From contig SVSF01000096.1 in assembly GCA_015064425.1 (NCBI GenBank), positions 1 through 6,704 of the forward strand: DNA of 6,704 bases. Reading direction: 5' to 3'. The position numbers and the translations under genes are program-made. The notes under the pieces were generated by a model. The model had not been told where the DNA came from. It made no database searches and was given only the letters and a program-made list of their open reading frames with translations. The stretch comes from Oscillospiraceae bacterium. GTDB lineage: Bacteria; Bacillota_A; Clostridia; Oscillospirales; CAG-272. Of the stretch, positions 1-6,511 are shown in pieces. Within the stretch, counting starts at the first letter, position 1, and the number at the start of each line of letters is the position of its first letter.

Positions 1-1011
1 GTACAGCTTTACCTTGAGGAGCGCTTTATTGAGCCGCCATCCTTCAAGGAGCTGCCCTTCAGCCTTCTTTTTCAACAGACTCTCAGCGCCCTTGCCTCAT
101 CGGGTGAGCTTAAGGCGGCGGCTCTGGCGGAAAAGGTGCTGAGCCTGCCTCCCTTCCGAAAGGTGAGCAGAGAGGATTATAAGACCCTGCTTCTGTCTAT
201 GATAGAGAATGACTATATAGAAAAAACGGAGGAAGGCGGACTTATAGTGGGGCTCAAGGGTGAAAAGCTTATAAAGAGCTTCAAGTTCTTTGCGGTATTT
301 AAAGACAGCGAGGACTTTACCGTAAGATGTGAGTCAAACGAAATAGGAACCATTACCACTCCTCCTCCCGTTGGAGACCGCTTCGCACTTGCGGGTAGAG
401 TCTGGGAGGTAGAGGAGCTCGATCTTTCGCGCCGTCTGCTCTATGTAAAGCAGGTAAAGGGCAAGATGGAGATCTCCTGGCCGGGAGACTTCGGCGAGAT
501 ACATACCCGTATACTTGAGAGAATGAAGCAGGTGCTTATGGAGGATACGGACTATCCCTATCTCAAGAAAAATGCGAGAAACCGACTTTGCGCCGCAAGA
601 GCTCTCGCCCGCAATACGGGAATGCTCGAGCGTTCCTTTATACCCTTGAGCGACTACAGCTGGTGCATGTTCCCCTGGCTGGGAACACGCTCCTTCAGAA
701 CTATGCGTAAGCTTATTGCCACTGCTCCCGAAGCCTTTAAGATACACGGAGTGGAGTTTGAGGGCTGCTACTATATCAAGTTCAAAATGGAAAAGGGAAG
801 CCCCGAAGAGCTCGTGCGCTATCTTAAGGAGCGCCTTTGGGGAGAGCTTGACAGAGAGAGCCTTTTGGGTAAAAACGAGGTGCCCGTCTTTGAAAAATAC
901 GACGGCGCCATACCAGCAGAGCTTTTGAGACGGGCGTACTGCGCGGACAAGCTCCGTACTGACGAGGCGCAGATACGAATAGAACAGATAGAAAAGGAAT
1001 ATTTCTTATGA
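1..1011 (+). CDS. Lhr-like DEAD/DEAH-box helicase, C-terminal part (5' partial)
   Basis: The frame is open from base 1 to the TGA at 1009-1011, so the visible 336 residues are the C-terminal part of a longer protein. The ATPase motifs (Walker A, DExH, motif VI) must lie upstream of the window. Visible residues 20-95 look like a winged-helix region. Residues 124-165 carry a stretch typical of the region after the motor in Lhr-type superfamily 2 helicases (COG1201-like): GDRFALAGRVWEVEEL, then a basic strand, then a Trp-Pro-Gly turn (SWPGDFGE). Near the end, WLGTRSFRTMRKLI (226-239) and the IPAELLRRAYCADKL segment (304-318) also recall clostridial members of this family. Such proteins are expected to be cytoplasmic ATP-dependent nucleic-acid helicases or translocases, often linked to DNA repair. 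The family call comes from recognised sequence character, not a search. An internal GTG at 136 is not the start, because coding continues upstream without a stop. The stop overlaps the next start as ATGA. Confidence 0.8.
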   Translation, partial: VQLYLEERFIEPPSFKELPFSLLFQQTLSALASSGELKAAALAEKVLSLPPFRKVSREDYKTLLLSMIENDYIEKTEEGGLIVGLKGEKLIKSFKFFAVFKDSEDFTVRCESNEIGTITTPPPVGDRFALAGRVWEVEELDLSRRLLYVKQVKGKMEISWPGDFGEIHTRILERMKQVLMEDTDYPYLKKNARNRLCAARALARNTGMLERSFIPLSDYSWCMFPWLGTRSFRTMRKLIATAPEAFKIHGVEFEGCYYIKFKMEKGSPEELVRYLKERLWGELDRESLLGKNEVPVFEKYDGAIPAELLRRAYCADKLRTDEAQIRIEQIEKEYFL

Positions 1012-1850
1012 TATCCACTTCAGTTATAAAGCTGCTGAATAAAATATTCAAAAAGCAGCCCCATCCCTTCAATATGCAGAACGACGGAAGCAAGACCTAC
1101 GCCGAATGGCAGTACGAGAACGGGGAAAAGACTATAAGCTTTTTCCGTGAGCGGTACAGTACAGAGGAGATGTTTTCGGGAAAAAGAGTTCTTGATATGG
1201 GCTGCGGAGCCGCAGGAAAGAGCCTTTATTACGTTTCCCTTGGTGCCGCACACGTTACGGGAGTCGATATAGTCGAGCATTATAGGAAGGATGCGGAGGG
1301 CTTTGCGGAGAGACTTGGCTTCGCTGACCGCTTTAGCTTCGTCTGCGCTTCCGCATTTGAGCTGCCCTTCCCCGACGGCTCCTTTGACACTATTATAATG
1401 AACGATTTTATGGAGCACGTCTCGGAGCCCGAAAGAGCCTTGAAGGAGGCAGTGCGCCTCATTTCCCCCGAAGGAAGGATATATATAAACTTCCCCCCCT
1501 ATTACCACCCCTTCGGCGCACATCTCAGCGACGAGATAAATATGCCCTGGGTACATTGCTTCTTTACGGAGAGACAGCTTATTGCCGCTTACCGCGAGCT
1601 TGTAAAGGACGAGCCCGACGGCGAGCAGAGGATAGCTTTCCGCTTCTCTAAGGATGATAAGGGCAGGGAATACTATTCCTATATAAACAAAATGACCGTA
1701 AAACGCTTTAAGAAGATATTGAAGGAGCTTGAGATATCCCCCGACTATTACGAGGAGACCCCTTTGCGCGGATTTCTTAAATTCCTTGCGCGTTTTCCCC
1801 TTACAAAAGAACATTTCGTAAAAATGGTGGCATGTTGCATAAAGAAATGA
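1008..1850 (+). CDS. class I SAM-dependent methyltransferase
   Basis: This 280-residue protein has a Rossmann-fold methyltransferase core. Motif I is VLDMGCGAAG at residues 61-70. The acidic residue ending strand 2 is D87 (VTGVDI), expected to contact the ribose of S-adenosylmethionine. Motif II/III is FDTIIMNDFMEHV at 126-138, and SPEGRIYINFPPYYHPFG (153-170) follows. This matches the Methyltransf_11/25 type found in small-molecule, lipid, quinone and glycan methyltransferases. The substrate cannot be read from the sequence. No signal peptide or membrane span is evident, so it is probably cytoplasmic. The C-terminal 100 residues are Lys/Arg-rich and may bind substrate. The ATG overlaps the helicase stop as ATGA, with AAGGA at 994-998 nine bases upstream, which supports this start. 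The pairing with a downstream LtaS-type enzyme suggests envelope or glycan methylation, but that is only inference. Confidence 0.88.
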   Translation: MISTSVIKLLNKIFKKQPHPFNMQNDGSKTYAEWQYENGEKTISFFRERYSTEEMFSGKRVLDMGCGAAGKSLYYVSLGAAHVTGVDIVEHYRKDAEGFAERLGFADRFSFVCASAFELPFPDGSFDTIIMNDFMEHVSEPERALKEAVRLISPEGRIYINFPPYYHPFGAHLSDEINMPWVHCFFTERQLIAAYRELVKDEPDGEQRIAFRFSKDDKGREYYSYINKMTVKRFKKILKELEISPDYYEETPLRGFLKFLARFPLTKEHFVKMVACCIKK

Positions 1851-3961
1851 ATAAGGACCGTAATACCGAAGGAAGAGGAGCCTTTGCAAAAAGACTCTTC
1901 AGCTTCCTCTTTTTACCGCTATGCTTAATATATACGGAGATACTTGTAAAGCTCTTCGCCGTGGGAAGACTCTTTGATAAGAGCCTCATATACCTTATGC
2001 TTTTTTCCCTTTCGGCAGGGGCTTTTTTGAGCCTGCTCTGCCTGCTTGCGAAAAAGGAGCTCGTCAACAGAATAATAAGAGATGCGTTACTCTTTTTCGT
2101 TACCTTCGTTATGAGTGTTCAGCTTTTTTGCCGCCGTGCCTTTGAGCATTACTACGGCATCGGAGTCATAGCCGATAACGGAGCGGGAGTACTCGGAAGC
2201 TTTTCCTCCTCCGTTTTAAAGATAATTCTTACGGGTCTGCCCCTTATATTACTGCTCTTTTTGCCCGTGATATTTCACGCCGTTTTCGGAGGAAGGCTCA
2301 TATCCAACCGCAGGCTGAGCATAAAGGAAGCTCTCATCCTTCTGCTTGCCGCAGTCCTGCTCCACGTAGGGGCGCTGGGACTCGTCTACGGAAGCTCAGA
2401 GGGACTTGTGACCGAAAAAGGCTATTATACGGAGCACATTGAGATAAACGGCAGCTCGGACCGTTTCGGACTTTTTACGGGAATAAGACTGGATCTGCAA
2501 AAGACTCTATTTCCCGGTCTTTACGGAAGGACGGATACGGAGATAGGCGATATAATAATAGCCGAGCCCGAGACCGAAAGCGAGACGGAAGCCGAGAAGG
2601 AAACGGAGACGGAAACTGAGAGCCATACGGAAGCGGAGACCGAAAGGGAAAGCGAAAGGGAAAGCGAAACGGAAGCTCCTCCCATTGTGTACGAGCCCAA
2701 TATTATGGATATAGACCTTGAGTATCTCCGAGAAAACGAAAAAAGGACTGCCCTTAAGGCTCTCCACGGCTATTTTGCCCAAAAGGAGCCCTCGCTCAAG
2801 AACGAATACACGGGTATTTTTGAGGGAAAGAACCTCATATATATATGCGCCGAAGCCTTCAGCCCCTACTTTGTAAGCGAGGAGCTTACTCCCACACTGT
2901 ATAAGCTTATGAACGGCGGCTTTGTTTTCAAGAATTTCTATCAGCCCTCCTGGGGAGTAAGCACCTCAGACGGAGAGTATACGGGACTGCTTTCCCTTGT
3001 GCCCAAAGCGGGGATCAACAGTATGTACCGCACAAGGCTGAACGATATGTATTTCAGTCTCGGAAACAGTTTCAGCCGTCTCGGCTATACCACCCTTGCA
3101 TATCATAATCATACTCATACCTATTACAGCCGCCATATTACTCACCCGAACCTGGGTTATTCCGCCTTTTACGGAGTGGGAAGCGGAGTTGAAAAGTACA
3201 CCGACAGTATGTGGCCGAGATCCGACCTGCAGATGATGCAGGGCTCCCTTCCCCAATACATTGACAAGACGCCCTTCCATGTTTATTATATGTCCGTAAG
3301 CGGACACGGAGGCTACAGCCGTACGGGAAATTCCGTGGCGTTCAAAAACTGGGACAAGGTCAAGGATATGCCCTGCAGCGATACGGTAAAGGCATATATT
3401 GCCGCCCAGCTTGAATTCGAGTACGCTATGGAGCATCTCCTGGAAGAGCTGGACAAAGGGGGTATTCTCGGGGATACGGTCATAGTATTTACCTGCGACC
3501 ACTATCCTTACGGTCTTGACAAGGGACATGAGGGCAATGCGGAGGATTATTATTCGGAGCTTGCGGGTAAGACTTTGGAGCGGAATTTTGAACTGTACAA
3601 AAATACGCTTGTGATCTGGAGCTCCGAAATGAAAGAGCCCGTTACGGTAAAGAAGCCCTGCTACAGTCTCGATATACTTCCCACCCTGCTGAATCTCTTC
3701 GGAATAGAATACGATTCCCGCCTCCTTATGGGCAGGGATATCCTTGCGGAGGGAGAGGGACTCGTACTGTTCAGAAACTTCAGCTGGATAACGGACAGAG
3801 GCTCTTATAATGCGGGGACCAACGTATTTACTCCAAAGGCGGGAGCATTTGCGGACGCGGACTACGTCAAGGAGATAAGCCAAAGAGTGAAGGATATAGT
3901 TTACTATTCCACAGAGGTGCTTGAAAGAAATTATTACGCCGAGGTAATAAAAAAGCCATGA
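1847..3961 (+). CDS. LtaS-type membrane phosphoglycerol transferase (sulfatase/alkaline phosphatase superfamily)
   Basis: This 704-residue protein has about five N-terminal membrane helices (roughly residues 16-39, 46-68, 76-95, 124-147 and 161-182). A Glu/Thr/Ser-rich linker (240-279) follows, then an extracellular sulfatase-fold domain (about 325-690). LtaS-like catalytic features are visible. E336 (in YICAEAF) is a metal ligand. T373 (in GVSTSDGEYTG) is the expected nucleophile. H487 (SVSGHGGYS) and D551-H552 (TCDHYPY) are further active-site residues. YSLDILPTLLNLFGI and GRDIL near the end are typical of the superfamily. Known relatives move glycerol phosphate from phosphatidylglycerol onto lipoteichoic acid or other glycans at the outer membrane face, using Mn2+. 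The substrate here is unproven. I chose the ATG at 1847 because it gives an ATGA overlap like the other two junctions. An ATG at 1832 adds five residues and is also possible; neither has a clear Shine-Dalgarno. Confidence 0.9.
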   Translation: MNKDRNTEGRGAFAKRLFSFLFLPLCLIYTEILVKLFAVGRLFDKSLIYLMLFSLSAGAFLSLLCLLAKKELVNRIIRDALLFFVTFVMSVQLFCRRAFEHYYGIGVIADNGAGVLGSFSSSVLKIILTGLPLILLLFLPVIFHAVFGGRLISNRRLSIKEALILLLAAVLLHVGALGLVYGSSEGLVTEKGYYTEHIEINGSSDRFGLFTGIRLDLQKTLFPGLYGRTDTEIGDIIIAEPETESETEAEKETETETESHTEAETERESERESETEAPPIVYEPNIMDIDLEYLRENEKRTALKALHGYFAQKEPSLKNEYTGIFEGKNLIYICAEAFSPYFVSEELTPTLYKLMNGGFVFKNFYQPSWGVSTSDGEYTGLLSLVPKAGINSMYRTRLNDMYFSLGNSFSRLGYTTLAYHNHTHTYYSRHITHPNLGYSAFYGVGSGVEKYTDSMWPRSDLQMMQGSLPQYIDKTPFHVYYMSVSGHGGYSRTGNSVAFKNWDKVKDMPCSDTVKAYIAAQLEFEYAMEHLLEELDKGGILGDTVIVFTCDHYPYGLDKGHEGNAEDYYSELAGKTLERNFELYKNTLVIWSSEMKEPVTVKKPCYSLDILPTLLNLFGIEYDSRLLMGRDILAEGEGLVLFRNFSWITDRGSYNAGTNVFTPKAGAFADADYVKEISQRVKDIVYYSTEVLERNYYAEVIKKP
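2564..2683 (+). repeat. low-complexity Glu/Thr/Ser linker with polypurine tract, inside the LtaS-like gene
   Basis: About 40 codons encode alternating Glu-Thr, Glu-Ser and Glu-Arg units between the membrane domain and the catalytic domain. The coding strand is almost all purine with scattered C. It ends in an exact 12-base tandem duplication, GAAAGGGAAAGC at 2642-2653 and again at 2654-2665, which encodes ERES twice. It probably serves as a flexible, highly acidic extracellular spacer. The repeat makes it likely to vary in length between strains. Confidence 0.8.
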
Positions 3962-4557
3962 CTTACAGAATATATAAAACCGATGAAGATAATATAAGCA
4001 TTGACTCTCCCCTTTGGGATAAGGCAGAGAGGGGAATAATAAAGGACAGAGGATGGGAGGGCTATGCACCCTGCCCCGAAAGCTCCTTTAAGATACTGCG
4101 TTCCCCTTGCGGCTTTTATATTCTTATGGAAAGCAAGGAAAGTCACCTCAGAGCGGAGATAAAGGAGGAGAACGGAGCCGTCTGTACAGACAGCTGTCTT
4201 GAGTTTTTCATAAGTCCGAGGGACGGCGACGGAAGATATCTGAATTTTGAGATAAACCCCGCAGGAGTTCTTCACCTTGCCATAGGCGAGGGAAGGCATG
4301 ACCGAACGAAGCTGTGGGAGGACAGAGGGCAGTTCAGAATAGAAAGCTCCCCTAAGGCAGGTAATTGGAGACTCTGTTTCTTCATTCCCGATGCCTTTCT
4401 TCTTAAATATTTCCATGAGATATCCCCCTCTCTCCGCGCCAACGCCTATAAATGCGGAGACAGAACGGAGAGCCCCCACTACGGCTGCTGGAGCCGTGTC
4501 GGTACTTCCGTACCCGATTTTCACCGCCCCGAATTTTTCGGAGAGCTGACTCGGTAA
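3958..4557 (+). CDS. carbohydrate-binding family 9-like protein
   Basis: This 199-residue protein resembles the stand-alone CBM9-like beta-sandwich family (CBM9_1 type). Recognisable segments are SPLWDKAE (17-24), VCTDSCLEFFISP (75-87), GDGRYLNFEINPAGVLHLAIG (90-110), and a C-terminal RANAYKCGDRTESPHYGCWS (160-179) followed by FHRPEFFGEL (188-197). The family is known from carbohydrate-binding modules of xylanases and from many single-domain proteins of unknown role in gut bacteria. No catalytic site is evident. There is no signal peptide or membrane segment, so this copy is predicted to stay in the cytoplasm. Its ATG overlaps the LtaS-homologue stop as ATGA, with a GAGG at 3941-3944 somewhat far upstream, so translational coupling is likely. 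It is the last gene of the operon. Its ligand could be a glycan made or modified by the neighbouring enzymes, but this is inferred from position only. Confidence 0.82.
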   Translation: MTYRIYKTDEDNISIDSPLWDKAERGIIKDRGWEGYAPCPESSFKILRSPCGFYILMESKESHLRAEIKEENGAVCTDSCLEFFISPRDGDGRYLNFEINPAGVLHLAIGEGRHDRTKLWEDRGQFRIESSPKAGNWRLCFFIPDAFLLKYFHEISPSLRANAYKCGDRTESPHYGCWSRVGTSVPDFHRPEFFGELTR

Positions 4558-4577
4558 AAACAAAAGACGAGGAAAAC

Positions 4578-4613
4578 TTGGCGCACCTGCGATAAAGCAG
4601 GTTTATAAGCCAA
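4578..4613. other. nested hairpin in convergent intergenic region
   Basis: An inner perfect stem, ACCTGC at 4585-4590 with GCAGGT at 4597-4602 around a 6-base loop, is enclosed by an outer stem, TTGGC at 4578-4582 with GCCAA at 4609-4613. Internal loops of 2 and 6 bases separate the two stems. On the minus strand the structure is followed by GTTTTCC, so it could act as a backup terminator for the sigma gene. On the plus strand no T-run follows directly. It could equally be a 3'-UTR structure or a mobile-element remnant. Confidence 0.45.
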
Positions 4614-4618
4614 ACAAA

Positions 4619-4661
4619 AATACCGCCGAGAGCGACCAAAACGGTTACTCTCGGCGGTATT
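4619..4661. terminator. bidirectional rho-independent terminator
   Basis: A perfect 14-base-pair inverted repeat pairs 4619-4632 (core TACCGCCGAGAG) with 4648-4661 (core CTCTCGGCGGTA) around a 15-base loop. The loop can add an ACC/GGT pairing. On the minus strand the stem ends in a run of five T (complement of 4616-4620), which suits termination of the sigma-factor gene whose stop is at 4666-4668. On the plus strand it is followed by TTCTGTTTACTTTTC, a weaker but usable U-rich tail for the operon ending at 4557. It sits between two convergent genes, as expected. Confidence 0.9.
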
Positions 4662-4665
4662 CTGT

Positions 4666-6306
4666 TTACTTTTCTACACTCATCCAACAACCTTCTGCAC
4701 CAATTCCGTCTTCGGGAGGTGTTAATAAGCCTTTTTCGATAAGACATTCAACAACTGCATCGAGGACAGGCGAATTAGCGAGAACATTCGCAAATCTCCA
4801 CTCCCCAAGAAGATAATCGGGAACGGATTTTTTGATAAGGTCCGCAATTTTTTCTGCAACAATTTCTGCATCAGTATCAAAATATCCGTCTCTCAAACCT
4901 TTACTGATCTTGAAAAGATCATTCTCCAAAAGAGTATAGTTATCAGTCAGTGCATTAACGAGAATCTTGGTGTACAGCATATCTCCGTCACGATACAGGT
5001 ATCCACACTCAATAGCTTTAGCCGCGTGCTCCTTTTCTTTTTCGGAAAGGGTCGTGATATCGAGACCTTCGATAGCGCGCAGAGCAAGTTGAATCTGCGG
5101 ATCGCGCGAAATATTATGACCGCATCGGAAATGTGCTTTAACACGGGTAATGTAAATGTTTCTAAGGTGTACCTTTGAAAATCCACAAACGTTTTCCGCG
5201 TATTCTCCATCACAACCGCCGCCGTAATATTTTCCGTTATCAACGTATCCAAAGGAACTGTACGGGCGCTCCACCTCAGCAACGTCAGAAAAATGCTTTT
5301 CTTTCAAAATACGCTTAACTTTTTCGGAAAACGCCCTTGAAATCTCAGATATTTGCTGCCACAAAATAAGGTTCATATCCACTTTTTTGTTTAGATACGG
5401 ATATGCAAGGTATTCTGACTTATGCTCCTCGATATAATCGGATATCGTATCACAAATTTTCGGCAATCTTTCCATATAGATCTCATTTGCTTTTTCAAAC
5501 ACGTCCTTATCAAGCAAAACAATATTGATTGCATATTTACCATTATCCAAACGGCGAAGTAAGCCGTATTCACCGTTTTCACCCTTGCGAAGAATCTCAA
5601 GTTCTTCCTCAACGTAAAGCGTAGGAACGTTCAATTCCCCTGCAATTTCAGATGCGCTCATTGGCTTTTTGTGGCAAAGCCATACAATGTGATTTGAAAG
5701 TGTCCTATAACATATGGTGCTGGGATCTCCCCAAGCGGGGCTTCCCGTTCCCCAAAATACAAAATCAATTTTATCAAGCGCCACCGGCTTATTATAAGTT
5801 TCTGCCATTTCTTCTACCTCACTTTTGATCTTTTGTCTTGCTGAAAAGAGCCTTTGACGAACAGCTCCTTCACTTGTTCCTTGCACTTTGGCTATCTGAG
5901 CCGTGGAAAGACCGTCTATGTAGAACATTATCATTACTTCACGGTATGCTTTTGTCAAAAAAGCAATTCTGCGATATACTGATGTTAATAGCTCTGCGGT
6001 ATCATCAGAAGTGTCTTCTTCCGCAACACTGAGCAATATTTCTTCCGAATCGCCTTCATAGATAGTTTCCGCGTGTTTTCTTCGATTATTTGAAAAATCG
6101 GCATAAACATTACGAGCCACTCTCCAAATAAAAGGGTACACGCTTTCAATCTCACCGTCACTATGGGCAGCTTTAACAAGGGCATAGATGATATCCGAGC
6201 ATAGCTCCTCTGCCTCGTAGCTGTCGTTTGTTCTTGCATAACAAAAGCCAAATAGCTTATCAAGCAAGTTGTCGTCAAAATATTTTAGCAAGTCTTGTTT
6301 TTTCAT
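4666..6306 (-). CDS. ECF-type sigma-70 factor with long C-terminal extension including a winged-helix-like domain
   Basis: This 546-residue protein starts with an ECF sigma module. Region 2 spans about residues 4-76, with YEAEELCSDIIYALVKA at 30-46 and YPFIWRVARNVYADFSNNRR at 57-76. Region 4 spans about 110-161, with LSTAQIAKVQGTSEGAVRQRLFSARQKI as its helix-turn-helix. A plain ECF factor would end near residue 170, but this one continues about 380 residues. FVFWGTGSPAWGDP (182-195) leads into a probable winged helix (about 200-261: MSASEIAGELNVPTLYVEEEL, then an NGKYAIN wing). The remainder is alpha-rich with a Cys/His-containing stretch at 365-397. I believe similar extended sigma factors occur in Clostridia, but I know no established function. 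No membrane segment is visible. I chose ATG at 6306 because GGAG lies six bases upstream on the minus strand. A GTG at 6339 would add 11 residues but has no Shine-Dalgarno. Composition is more AT-rich than the operon to the left. Confidence 0.85.
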   Translation of the reverse strand: MKKQDLLKYFDDNLLDKLFGFCYARTNDSYEAEELCSDIIYALVKAAHSDGEIESVYPFIWRVARNVYADFSNNRRKHAETIYEGDSEEILLSVAEEDTSDDTAELLTSVYRRIAFLTKAYREVMIMFYIDGLSTAQIAKVQGTSEGAVRQRLFSARQKIKSEVEEMAETYNKPVALDKIDFVFWGTGSPAWGDPSTICYRTLSNHIVWLCHKKPMSASEIAGELNVPTLYVEEELEILRKGENGEYGLLRRLDNGKYAINIVLLDKDVFEKANEIYMERLPKICDTISDYIEEHKSEYLAYPYLNKKVDMNLILWQQISEISRAFSEKVKRILKEKHFSDVAEVERPYSSFGYVDNGKYYGGGCDGEYAENVCGFSKVHLRNIYITRVKAHFRCGHNISRDPQIQLALRAIEGLDITTLSEKEKEHAAKAIECGYLYRDGDMLYTKILVNALTDNYTLLENDLFKISKGLRDGYFDTDAEIVAEKIADLIKKSVPDYLLGEWRFANVLANSPVLDAVVECLIEKGLLTPPEDGIGAEGCWMSVEK

Positions 6307-6312
6307 TTGTTT

Positions 6313-6316
6313 CTCC
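6313..6316 (-). promoter_or_regulatory. ribosome binding site deciding the sigma-factor start
   Basis: On the minus strand GGAG is followed by AAACAA and then ATG, a six-base spacing. This is close to ideal and selects the ATG at 6306 over the upstream in-frame GTG at 6339. Confidence 0.8.
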
Positions 6317-6321
6317 AAGCG

Positions 6322-6331
6322 ATTGATCAAT
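6322..6331. promoter_or_regulatory. 10-base palindrome in sigma gene leader
   Basis: ATTGATCAAT is a perfect palindrome lying just upstream of the Shine-Dalgarno and inside the transcribed leader of the sigma gene. It could be an operator half-site pair, but a palindrome this short can also arise by chance. Confidence 0.25.
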
Positions 6332-6385
6332 GCTTTCACTTATATAGTCCGCGCGTTTAAGGAAATGTTAGGTGGGTTTTAGAAT

Positions 6386-6414
6386 ATTATATCATAAATT
6401 TGTGAATTCGTCTA
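6386..6414 (-). promoter_or_regulatory. sigma-A-type extended -10 promoter for the sigma-factor gene
   Basis: On the minus strand the -10 box is a perfect TATAAT (6391-6386) preceded by TGA, giving an extended -10. The -35 box is TAGACG (6414-6409), four of six matches to TTGACA, with a 17-base spacer. Transcription would start near 6379, leaving a leader of about 73 bases before the ATG at 6306. This points to recognition by the housekeeping sigma factor, so the gene is probably not simply autoregulated through an ECF promoter here. Confidence 0.75.
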
Positions 6415-6450
6415 CATAAAAGCATTCTCTGTCTTTTTCTGCCGATGGAT

Positions 6451-6471
6451 AACCGTATTCTTAAAACGGTT
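6451..6471. promoter_or_regulatory. inverted repeat, candidate operator
   Basis: AACCGT at 6451-6456 and ACGGTT at 6466-6471 form a perfect 6-base inverted repeat with a 9-base AT-rich spacer. It lies about 40 bases upstream of the -35 box of each divergent promoter. The spacing suits a dimeric regulator, and there is no T-run typical of a terminator directly after it. Confidence 0.35.
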
Positions 6472-6511
6472 CCTTAGAAGCCGAAGTATAACGCTCTTTT
6501 TTTATTTGGAC

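Noticed and set aside
136..138. GTG as start of the first gene
   Set aside because: The same frame is open to base 1 and its translation continues sensibly as winged-helix-like protein, so this is an internal codon of a truncated gene.
1020..1889. Long open frame antisense to the methyltransferase (289 codons)
   Set aside because: It lies opposite a well-supported methyltransferase with clear motifs, its translation is Leu/Cys/Tyr-rich with no recognisable domain, and no ribosome site was seen.
2564..2683. CRISPR or intergenic repeat array
   Set aside because: The repetition is a coding low-complexity tract in frame with the LtaS homologue; units are irregular and there are no spacers.
2966..4069. 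Long open frame antisense to the LtaS homologue and CBM9-like gene (367 codons)
   Set aside because: It spans the end of one convincing gene and the start of another on the opposite strand, with no domain of its own; it is a codon-bias shadow.
3934..4563. Antisense open frame over the CBM9-like gene
   Set aside because: The plus-strand CBM9-like protein explains this DNA through recognisable motifs and an ATGA-coupled start.
6337..6339. GTG as start of the sigma factor
   Set aside because: No Shine-Dalgarno precedes it, whereas the in-frame ATG at 6306 has GGAG at a six-base spacing.
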